Assembly: GCA_947304065.1 (NCBI GenBank)
Contig: CAMZAI010000167.1
Location: forward strand, 1-5,654
Source: an uncultured Clostridia bacterium
Lineage (GTDB): Bacteria; Bacillota; Clostridia; Lachnospirales; Lachnospiraceae
Direction of reading: 5' to 3'
DNA: 5,654 nt
In this document: positions 1 to 5,329 of the stretch, piece by piece
Layout: the number at the start of each line of letters is the position of its first letter
Position numbering within the stretch: the stretch's first letter is position 1
The notes under the pieces: model-generated
What the model saw: the letters and a program-made list of their open reading frames with translations, nothing else
Database searches by the model: none
Told to the model about the DNA's origin: nothing
Translations under genes and position numbers: made by a program

Positions 1-1434
1 CCCGGCAGCTGCAAGACTGTAGGAGACTGGAGCTTCCAGGATTGCCCCAATCTTAAGACTATCACCGTCGAAGAAGGCGTTGTATCGCTCGGACAGGGCT
101 TCGCACGTTCAGACGATGCGCTTGAGACTTTGAAGCTTCCGACTACGCTTAAGTCCATCGGCAATTATTCGTTCAGATGGTGCAACAATCTTGATAATGT
201 TACGGTCGGCAAGAAGACTGTCGATTATTTCCATCAGTTCGGCGAGCTCGGCATTAAGCTTGGAGAGTATCCTTTCACAAACTGCTCATTCCTGCGTAAG
301 GATTTCTCACCCTCGTACAAGACAAGCAAGTGGTACAAGGCTGTTCATGAGCTGAAGCTCACAGGCGATTACGCAAAGGATATCCTGATGATCGCGCGTT
401 CGCAGCTGGATTATCACGAGGGCGATACCTTTGACGAGCAGCACGGAAACAATAAGAACGGCAGCAAGGACTATGCCGAGTACAATTATTTTTGCTGCGA
501 TCCCGGAACCATGTGGTGCGGCGAGTTTGTCGACTGGTGCTACGCGATGGCGGGCGTGCCCGACGAGCTCTACAGCCTCTCTTCATCGGACAATGAGTTT
601 GAGAATAAGCATGCATGGGCAGATACGACCTACGCGGGCGGCAGCTATAAGTTAAAGCCCGGTGACATTATCATGTTCCTGGCCGACCCCGATAAGGACC
701 ACGTGATCCTTGTCGAGTCGATCGAAGACAACGGTGATTACATTACCGTGCATTCCGTGGACGGCAACCACAGTCAGGCTGTTGTTACCGATACCTGGAG
801 GATCGAGAAAAAGACCGGTAAATGCAAGGATTATAATTACAGCAGCAACGGCCGTGTAGATACGATCTACGGTCCCGATTGGAGCCTTGCGGGCAGGTTA
901 AAGTTCTATAACGTCAAATTTAATGCGAACGGCGGCACTTCCGCGGTTGAGTCAAAGAAGGTTTCGAACAACGCGTTTTACGGTATCCTTCCGATCCCCG
1001 AGAGATCGGGCTACACCTTTGACGGCTGGTATACCGAAAAGGAAGGCGGCAAGCTGATCACAGCTTACAGAACGGTTCAGCTGACCGGCGATACGACTCT
1101 GTACGCGCACTGGTCCGCAGGTTCCGGAGATGAAGGCGGAAAGAAAAAGGACGAAGTTAAGATCACGATCAAGGCTTCAAAGTCGAAGGTAAAGAAGTCT
1201 GCAGTTAAGAAGAAGGATGTAACCGTTACGATCAAGGTCAGCGGCAACACCGGAAAAGTGATATTTACAAATGTTTCCGCAGCGAAGCTTAAGAAATACG
1301 TGACCGTATCGGACAAGGGCGTCGTAACCTTTGCGAAGGGTGCCGCCAAGGGCACTTATAAGATCAAGGTAACCGTAAAGGATGACAGCGGTAATACCGC
1401 CGTTGAAAAGGTAATAAAGATCAAAGTTAAATAA
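1..1434 (+). CDS. Secreted/surface protein with LRR, CHAP-like peptidase, InlB B-repeat and Lys-rich C-terminal domain (5' partial)
   Basis: The reading frame is open from base 1, so the start and any signal peptide lie outside the window; 477 residues are visible. Residues 1-95 show BspA-type leucine-rich repeats (LRR_5-like, e.g. LPTTLKSIGNYSF, with a cysteine in the C-N-L motif). Residues 125-275 resemble a CHAP or NlpC/P60-type cysteine hydrolase: WCGEFVDWC carries the probable nucleophile Cys173, DHVILVES carries the probable His234, and DGN (254-256) may supply the third polar residue. Residues 305-372 form one InlB/Listeria-Bacteroides B-repeat (FNANGG, GYTFDGWY, LYAHWS). Residues 383-477 are a very lysine-rich beta-type domain ending KIKVK. 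Inferred role: a surface protein that cleaves peptidoglycan or another peptide/amide bond, with LRR and B-repeat modules for binding. No LPXTG sorting signal follows, so anchoring is unclear. A TTG at 130 lies inside the LRR region and is not a real start. The domain calls are by eye; the exact hydrolase family is uncertain. Confidence 0.85.
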   Translation, partial: PGSCKTVGDWSFQDCPNLKTITVEEGVVSLGQGFARSDDALETLKLPTTLKSIGNYSFRWCNNLDNVTVGKKTVDYFHQFGELGIKLGEYPFTNCSFLRKDFSPSYKTSKWYKAVHELKLTGDYAKDILMIARSQLDYHEGDTFDEQHGNNKNGSKDYAEYNYFCCDPGTMWCGEFVDWCYAMAGVPDELYSLSSSDNEFENKHAWADTTYAGGSYKLKPGDIIMFLADPDKDHVILVESIEDNGDYITVHSVDGNHSQAVVTDTWRIEKKTGKCKDYNYSSNGRVDTIYGPDWSLAGRLKFYNVKFNANGGTSAVESKKVSNNAFYGILPIPERSGYTFDGWYTEKEGGKLITAYRTVQLTGDTTLYAHWSAGSGDEGGKKKDEVKITIKASKSKVKKSAVKKKDVTVTIKVSGNTGKVIFTNVSAAKLKKYVTVSDKGVVTFAKGAAKGTYKIKVTVKDDSGNTAVEKVIKIKVK

Positions 1435-1443
1435 TGATCCCGG

Positions 1444-1475
1444 CGCAGGCGGAAATCGATCCGCCTGCGTTTTTT
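1444..1475 (+). terminator. Intrinsic terminator after the CHAP/LRR gene
   Basis: A perfect 10-bp stem (CGCAGGCGGA at 1444-1453 with TCCGCCTGCG at 1460-1469) closes a 6-nt loop and is followed directly by six T residues (1470-1475). It starts 10 nt after the TAA stop. This is a textbook rho-independent terminator and separates the upstream gene from the ABC-F unit. Confidence 0.92.
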
Positions 1476-1507
1476 ATCCGCACCTTCGGTTTAAAGACCG
1501 GTTGGGA

Positions 1508-1536
1508 TTGACGTGTAAGATACGACATGATAATAT
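1508..1536 (+). promoter_or_regulatory. Probable sigma-A promoter for the ABC-F unit
   Basis: TTGACG (1508-1513; 5 of 6 consensus) is followed after 17 nt by TAATAT (1531-1536; 4 of 6). An alternative -10, GATAAT at 1529-1534, matches better but leaves only a 15-nt spacer. The predicted transcription start is near 1543, directly before a stem-loop at 1545-1569. The site lies just after the upstream terminator and about 350 nt before the ABC-F start codon, which implies a long leader. Confidence 0.55.
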
Positions 1537-1606
1537 ATAGCAAAGAGTTCGCGAAGAATCCGCGGACTTGACTAAAAGAGAAAGGCGCATTTGCGAGAGT
1601 GATCCA

Positions 1607-1621
1607 ATGAATATTCGATAA
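1607..1621 (+). CDS. Possible leader peptide MNIR
   Basis: ATG AAT ATT CGA TAA forms a four-codon ORF, 64 nt after the predicted transcription start. A weak purine-rich GAGAG (1595-1599) lies 7 nt before the ATG. Its stop is 20 nt before the first arm of the long-range stem at 1641. Very short upstream ORFs of this kind sense ribosome-stalling drugs in other ABC-F leaders. So short an ORF can easily arise by chance, and the Shine-Dalgarno match is poor. Confidence 0.25.
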   Translation: MNIR

Positions 1622-1640
1622 GTTTTTCGGTAATTACAGA

Positions 1641-1733
1641 CAGCTGCGGTCCCTTATGGGGCTTATTTGTGTATTCCGAAAGCGGTTCGATGTATTCATT
1701 AAGGCCGGGTCAGACGCAGACTGCGCGTTTTTT
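1641..1733 (+). terminator. Candidate leader terminator (attenuator stem plus U-tract)
   Basis: CAGCTGCGgTC (1641-1651) can pair with GACGCAGaCTG (1713-1723) in 10 bp, with single bulges at 1649 and 1720. Four bases later comes T6 (1728-1733). The 61-nt loop is long and the four-base gap before the U-tract is not ideal for a terminator. The competing hairpin at 1649-1662 would break the top of the stem. Together this suggests alternative folds deciding termination, but the evidence is pairing seen by eye only. Confidence 0.3.
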
Positions 1734-1868
1734 GGCATACTGGGCTTTTTTTATGCATGGATCTGCTTTCGGTACAGGAGCGGGTTCTTTTATTTTTGCG
1801 TGATAAACGAATGCCATCAGCCGGCGTTCTTTGCTCGCGAGATGATAATACCCGGTGATGAGAGAGTT

Positions 1869-1873
1869 AGGAG
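1869..1873 (+). promoter_or_regulatory. Ribosome binding site deciding the ABC-F start
   Basis: AGGAG lies 11 nt before ATG 1885. The spacing is longer than usual, but no better Shine-Dalgarno precedes the earlier in-frame starts GTG 1855 and ATG 1858. The protein beginning at 1885 (MAQINVNNLTFSYD) lines up with the N-terminus of Lsa proteins as I remember it, so 1885 is chosen. Confidence 0.65.
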
Positions 1874-1884
1874 TTGATGCATTA

Positions 1885-3468
1885 ATGGCTCAGATAAACG
1901 TAAACAATCTGACGTTTTCTTATGACGGAAGTGCCGATACCGTTTTAGAGGACGTAAACTTTAATATTGACAGCGATTGGAAGCTGGGAATGATAGGCAG
2001 GAACGGCAAGGGAAAGACGACTTTGCTGAATCTGCTGCGCGGGAAATATGAGTATAACGGCAGCATTTCGACAGGAATGATCTTTGACTATTTCCCTTAT
2101 GATGTAAATGAGGCAGACCTCGAAAAGACAGCTGATGAACTGGCTGCAGGCTGGAAGCCACATGCCGAAAACTGGCAGATACTGATGCAGATCAATCAGA
2201 TCGGACTCGATCCCGAGCTGCTTTACAGGCCTTTTAAGACTCTCAGCCACGGCGAGAGGACACAGGTGATGCTGGCGGTACTGTTCGCGGGCGAGAACGA
2301 ATTCCTGCTGATCGACGAGCCGACGAACCACCTGGATACTCAGGCAAGAAATGTTGTGAAAGAATATTTAAACTCAAAGAAGGGCTTTATCCTTGTATCT
2401 CATGATCGTGATCTGCTCGATACGGTATGCGATCATGTGCTTGTACTGAACAGAAAGACCGTTGAGGTACAGACAGGCAACTTCTCGTCATGGTGGGAAA
2501 ATAAGGAGCGAAGCGATGCTTTTGCAAAAGCCGAGAATGAAAAGCATCTGCGTGAGATCGGAAAGCTGAAAGAAGCCGCAGACCGGACAGCGCGCTGGGC
2601 GGAAAAGAACGAAGGCACAAAGATAGGTTTTGACCCGTTAAAAGAGCATGACAGGTCAAAGAATACACGTGCATTTATCGGTGCAAAGACCAAGAAAATG
2701 CAGGCGCGCGTTAAGGCGTACGGAAAGCGCATTGACAATGAGATAGAAGAGAAAGAAGGACTTCTGCAGGATATCGAGGAAGTTGCGGATCTGAAGCTCA
2801 TGCCGATGCGTTACCACAAGGAAGTGCTGGTTGAGGCGAGGGATCTTTGTCTCAGGTATGAGGGAGCGGAAAAAGACCTGTTCTTAGGGATGAGATTTCG
2901 TATAAATCGCGGTGACCGCGTATTCCTGGCAGGAGAGAACGGCTGCGGGAAGTCGAGTATCATTAAGGCTATCCTGCAGAAGCTCGCGGCAGGAGGACTT
3001 AACACACCCGCAATGCGGCAGTCATTCGTTGGAAATGCTTTCGCAGATATTCATGCACAGCTGAAGATCGAAGGCATCCTCGACGTTTCCTCGGGGCTGA
3101 TCATTTCCTACATTAATCAGGATACATCATTCCTGTCCGGATCGCTGCAGGATTTCTGCGAGCAGCATGCCCTGAGCTACAGTATTTTCCTCGCTATCCT
3201 CAGACAGCTGGATTTTGGACGCGCGCAGTTCGCGAAGAATATGGAAGACTTCTCCGAAGGCCAGAAAAAGAAAGTTCTGATCGCTGCGAGCCTGCTCACG
3301 CCTGCGCACCTCTACATCTGGGATGAGCCGCTCAATTATATCGACGTGTTCTCACGGATGCAGATCGAGAAACTGATACTTGAATTCGAACCGACAATGC
3401 TTCTCGTAGAGCATGACGAGCGTTTCAGGGAGAAGATCGCGACACAGACAATATCGGTCGGTGATTGA
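1885..3468 (+). CDS. Lsa-family ABC-F ribosome protection protein
   Basis: A complete 527-residue soluble twin-ATPase without membrane segments. NBD1: Walker A GRNGKGKT (38-45), signature LSHGE (120-124), Walker B/catalytic Glu LLIDEPTNHLD (Glu145), H-switch SHD (His173). A helical interdomain arm, the antibiotic resistance domain, spans about 200-300 and includes IGAKTKKMQARV. NBD2: Walker A GENGCGKS (350-357), Q-loop SYINQD (Gln412), signature FSEGQ (456-460), YIWDEPLNYIDV (Glu481), VEHD (His510). The sequence WKLGMIGRNGKGKTTLL and the unusual DEPLNY motif are characteristic of Lsa proteins. Family knowledge: these proteins bind drug-stalled ribosomes at the E-site, reach the peptidyl-transferase centre with the arm and dislodge lincosamides, streptogramin A and pleuromutilins. 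All catalytic residues and the full arm are present, so the protein should be active; the resistance spectrum is inferred. NBD2 seems to have about 24 extra residues between Walker A and the Q-loop (roughly 365-412) compared with Lsa(A) from memory. No specific lsa allele is recognised. It appears to be a single-gene unit with its own promoter and leader. Confidence 0.93.
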   Translation: MAQINVNNLTFSYDGSADTVLEDVNFNIDSDWKLGMIGRNGKGKTTLLNLLRGKYEYNGSISTGMIFDYFPYDVNEADLEKTADELAAGWKPHAENWQILMQINQIGLDPELLYRPFKTLSHGERTQVMLAVLFAGENEFLLIDEPTNHLDTQARNVVKEYLNSKKGFILVSHDRDLLDTVCDHVLVLNRKTVEVQTGNFSSWWENKERSDAFAKAENEKHLREIGKLKEAADRTARWAEKNEGTKIGFDPLKEHDRSKNTRAFIGAKTKKMQARVKAYGKRIDNEIEEKEGLLQDIEEVADLKLMPMRYHKEVLVEARDLCLRYEGAEKDLFLGMRFRINRGDRVFLAGENGCGKSSIIKAILQKLAAGGLNTPAMRQSFVGNAFADIHAQLKIEGILDVSSGLIISYINQDTSFLSGSLQDFCEQHALSYSIFLAILRQLDFGRAQFAKNMEDFSEGQKKKVLIAASLLTPAHLYIWDEPLNYIDVFSRMQIEKLILEFEPTMLLVEHDERFREKIATQTISVGD

Positions 3469-3513
3469 ACGGCAATCGATATATATAGCCGCGAAAAGCT
3501 TGAAAAATAAGGC

Positions 3514-3543
3514 TTTACAAGCAATTAAAGACGGTGATAAAAT
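3514..3543 (+). promoter_or_regulatory. Extended -10 promoter for the fibronectin-III protein gene
   Basis: TTTACA (3514-3519; 5 of 6) and TAAAAT (3538-3543; 5 of 6) are separated by 18 nt, and a TG at 3535-3536 creates an extended -10 (TGATAAAAT). The predicted transcription start, near 3550, falls inside the hairpin that begins at 3544. The promoter lies between the ABC-F stop and the next gene, so the downstream gene is probably transcribed independently. Confidence 0.7.
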
Positions 3544-3578
3544 AATCCCATGACGCGAAGATCGTGTCATGGGATTTT
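3544..3578 (+). terminator. Strong hairpin: terminator of the ABC-F gene and/or operator or leader hairpin of the next gene
   Basis: AATCCCATGACGCG (3544-3557) pairs with CGTGTCATGGGATT (3563-3576) over 14 bp (one G-U) around a 5-nt loop, followed by a short T4 run (3575-3578). As a terminator it would end ABC-F transcripts about 100 nt after the TGA at 3468. It directly follows the -10 box of the next promoter, so the same inverted repeat could be a repressor operator or form part of a 5' hairpin. The T-run is short and the stem partly AT-rich, so termination may be incomplete. Confidence 0.7.
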
Positions 3579-3607
3579 GCTGTTATATGGATATAGAGGA
3601 GGCAGAT

Positions 3608-5194
3608 ATGAAGAAAAGGTGTATTGAATTCGTGAAAGTATTTCTGGCACTTGTGCTTGTGCTTTCCATGATCATTCCTTCGTGCCCGACGCGTGTAAAA
3701 GCTGCGGGCAGCGTTTTGAGCGATTATTTTTCAAAGGGACTGGATAAGGTAAAACCCGCTAATCCTGTGATAGATGCAAATGATGCGTCATACATCTATG
3801 CGACGATAAAGCAGGACGATCTGATGCTGAAGCTTATAAGGGATTATGACCAGTCACTTCAGAACTTGGATTATGACGTTGCCGAATACTGCGATTTTGA
3901 TCTTAAGTATGACCTGACGGCACTCGATATCGGTTATCAGTTCGATATTTCGGTTGACGGAAGCGCATGGCAGTATAATAAGTCCTTTGATGACTGTTAT
4001 TCGATGGACCGATACAGCGGAGGCTTTACATATCTTGAAGGAGCGGGAACCTCTTGTACGGACAATAACGTAACGCTGACCGTTATGGAAGCAGGTGCCG
4101 CTGACAGCGGTATCCTTAAAAAAACAGTTAAGAACGGCGAGTTCGATCTGAAGAATCATGTATACAAGATCAGAGTGCGCTATGCCCTCATGTATATGGA
4201 TCTGAAGACCGAAGAGTGGGTAAATTACTTCTCTGACTGGTCTGATGAGACTTCGTTCGGAAAGACCACAAACCAGACTCTTGAAATCCCCGATGAGTTC
4301 CCCGTGCCCGATATGTCGGCGCCCCGGAGAGAACTGAATGAGGATGGTGTTTGGGGATCCTATGTATCCGCGATGTTTGATATTTCCAAGGATATCACCG
4401 ATCTTGAGACCGCACTCACTGTTGGAGCAGGATTATTCCAGCCGCTGATGATCGTCTGCGAAGCCGCTGTCGACGATCCTACGGAAAAGAAATTTGAGGA
4501 TGTGTCTCTGGCAAATGCGGTATGGATGTCTGTCGATAGACGCGGCATCGGTCTGAACGGACACGATTATACCGAGGCAAAGACCAGGATCCTGCTCCGC
4601 ACAAAGATCGTCTGCGAGCAGCTGGACAAATCCTCGAAGTATGATTATGCGGTAGATCAGGTAAAGAACCTCAAGGTTAAGACCACAAAGACCACTTCGC
4701 TCAAGCTTACATGGTCGAAGGTTGCAGGCGCTGAGAGTTACGAGATCTACGATGCAAATAACAAGCTTGTTGCGACTTCGAAGACCAACAGCGTTACGAT
4801 CAAGAAGCTGAAGGCCGGAACCGGCTATGACTTCAAGGTTCGCGCAGTGGTTGACAAGGTATTCGTAGGACTCTTCAGCGATGTACTGAAGGCTCCCACA
4901 AAGCCCAAGAAGGTCGGCATTTCGTCCTTGAAGTCAAATGCAGCGGATACTGTTCTGGTAAATTATAAAAAGGTTGCCGGAACCGGCTACGAGCTGCAGT
5001 TCGCGACAGATAAGAAGTTCAAGAATAACCTCGTGAAGGCAAAAGTCGAGGATATCAAGACCGTAAGTTATACCGAAAAGCTTTCGAAGGCTACCGGAAA
5101 GACCTGTTACGTAAGAGTCCGCGCATACATTACCTACGGCGGAAAGACCGTATACGGTGCATGGGGCAAGGTTAAGAGCATAAAAGTAAAATAA
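3608..5194 (+). CDS. Secreted protein with two C-terminal fibronectin type III domains
   Basis: A 528-residue protein of unknown specific function. The start is ATG 3608, 5 nt after a very strong AGAGGAGG (3595-3602); earlier in-frame ATGs (3587, and 3569 inside the hairpin) lack a binding site and would spoil the signal peptide. Residues 1-33 form a Sec signal peptide: basic MKKR, hydrophobic core VFLALVLVLSMII, and probable cleavage after VKA or VKAA. Residues 34-350 match no family I know, but about 100-220 have beta-strand features of a divergent fibronectin- or Ig-like fold (IGYQFDISVDGSAWQY, HVYKIRVRYALMYMD, FSDWSDE). Two clear FnIII modules follow: about 350-431 (VKNLKVKTT, LKLTWSKVAGAESYEIYD, YDFKVRAV) and 433-528 (VNYKKVAGTGYELQFATD, CYVRVRAY). 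Likely exported and either free or loosely bound to the wall; there is no LPXTG motif or C-terminal membrane anchor. The C-terminus ends SIKVK, like KIKVK in the first gene. FnIII modules commonly serve as spacers or binding domains in clostridial extracellular proteins; no catalytic motif is visible. Confidence 0.88.
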   Translation: MKKRCIEFVKVFLALVLVLSMIIPSCPTRVKAAGSVLSDYFSKGLDKVKPANPVIDANDASYIYATIKQDDLMLKLIRDYDQSLQNLDYDVAEYCDFDLKYDLTALDIGYQFDISVDGSAWQYNKSFDDCYSMDRYSGGFTYLEGAGTSCTDNNVTLTVMEAGAADSGILKKTVKNGEFDLKNHVYKIRVRYALMYMDLKTEEWVNYFSDWSDETSFGKTTNQTLEIPDEFPVPDMSAPRRELNEDGVWGSYVSAMFDISKDITDLETALTVGAGLFQPLMIVCEAAVDDPTEKKFEDVSLANAVWMSVDRRGIGLNGHDYTEAKTRILLRTKIVCEQLDKSSKYDYAVDQVKNLKVKTTKTTSLKLTWSKVAGAESYEIYDANNKLVATSKTNSVTIKKLKAGTGYDFKVRAVVDKVFVGLFSDVLKAPTKPKKVGISSLKSNAADTVLVNYKKVAGTGYELQFATDKKFKNNLVKAKVEDIKTVSYTEKLSKATGKTCYVRVRAYITYGGKTVYGAWGKVKSIKVK

Positions 5195-5207
5195 TATAAA
5201 AAAGTTC

Positions 5208-5236
5208 TTGCTTTTAATTGCAGGTAGTGCTAAAAT
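5208..5236 (+). promoter_or_regulatory. Promoter of rplS
   Basis: TTGCTT (5208-5213; only the TTG matches consensus) and TAAAAT (5231-5236; 5 of 6) are separated by 17 nt. A TG at 5228-5229 makes an extended -10 (TGCTAAAAT), which can offset the weak -35. The predicted start is near 5243, giving a leader of about 87 nt. The promoter begins 14 nt after the stop of the preceding gene, and no convincing terminator lies between, so some read-through is possible. Confidence 0.7.
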
Positions 5237-5242
5237 ATTTCT

Positions 5243-5329
5243 CCGTGAGTAATGGTGTTCCGCTGTACCGAGCTGATGAACAACGGGTAACGCAAGGTAG
5301 TAAGAACAGCATATTTTAAGGAGGTTCAT
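5243..5329 (+). promoter_or_regulatory. Probable ribosomal protein L19 leader
   Basis: The leader between the rplS promoter and start codon can fold so that GCTGTACC (5262-5269) pairs with GGT (5296-5298) and ACAGC (5306-5310), leaving an asymmetric internal bulge. An alternative is TGTTC 5256-5260 with GAACA 5304-5308. L19 leaders that bind L19 and repress their own mRNA are known upstream of rplS in Firmicutes. Assignment to that family rests mainly on position and a plausible stem; a covariance-model match was not run. Confidence 0.5.

Larger units (their letters stand above)
1543..1884 (+). promoter_or_regulatory. Long structured 5' leader of the ABC-F gene (putative attenuator)
   Basis: About 340 nt between the predicted start of transcription and the ABC-F start codon contain no recognisable protein gene but several possible stem-loops: (a) 1545-1553 with 1561-1569, 9 bp including two G-U pairs, 7-nt loop; (b) a local hairpin, GTCCC 1649-1653 with GGGGC 1658-1662; (c) a long-range stem, 1641-1651 with 1713-1723, 10 bp with two single-base bulges, mutually exclusive with (b) and followed after CGCG by T6; (d) T7 at 1746-1752 preceded by GGGC, which can pair weakly with 1649-1658; (e) 1815-1824 with 1852-1860, 9 bp with one bulge, just before the ribosome binding site. 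Resistance ABC-F genes such as vmlR, vga(A), lmo0919 and msr(D) are known to be controlled by leader attenuation. Applying that here is inference from layout; no known leader family was recognised and the folding was done by eye. Confidence 0.5.

Noticed and set aside
130..132. TTG as start codon of the first gene
   Set aside because: The frame is open back to base 1 with clear leucine-rich repeat sequence before it, and no ribosome binding site precedes the TTG.
1077..1355. Minus-strand open frames opposite the large genes (e.g. here, 1945-2331, 2433-2801, 4934-5329)
   Set aside because: They lie opposite well-supported coding regions, have low-complexity products with no recognisable domains, and look like shadows of codon bias.
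1656..1877. 73-codon frame as a real protein gene
   Set aside because: No Shine-Dalgarno, odd composition, starts in a hairpin loop and spans U-tracts; kept only as a finding about the leader.
1855..1884. GTG 1855 or ATG 1858 as ABC-F start
   Set aside because: No good ribosome binding site precedes them and the extra residues (MMRELGVDAL) do not resemble the family N-terminus; ATG 1885 has AGGAG upstream and fits the family.
3569..3607. Start of the fibronectin protein at 3569 or 3587
   Set aside because: 3569 lies within the hairpin, neither has a ribosome binding site, and the signal peptide begins properly at 3608 behind AGAGGAGG.
3671..3685. Lipobox-like IPSC in the signal peptide (Cys26)
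   Set aside because: A proline at -2 is atypical for a lipobox, and a normal VKA/VKAA cleavage site follows; lipoprotein processing is possible but not favoured.
5200..5215. AAAAG/CTTTT hairpin as a terminator before rplS
   Set aside because: Only five mostly A-T pairs, no U-tract after it, and it overlaps the -35 region of the rplS promoter.
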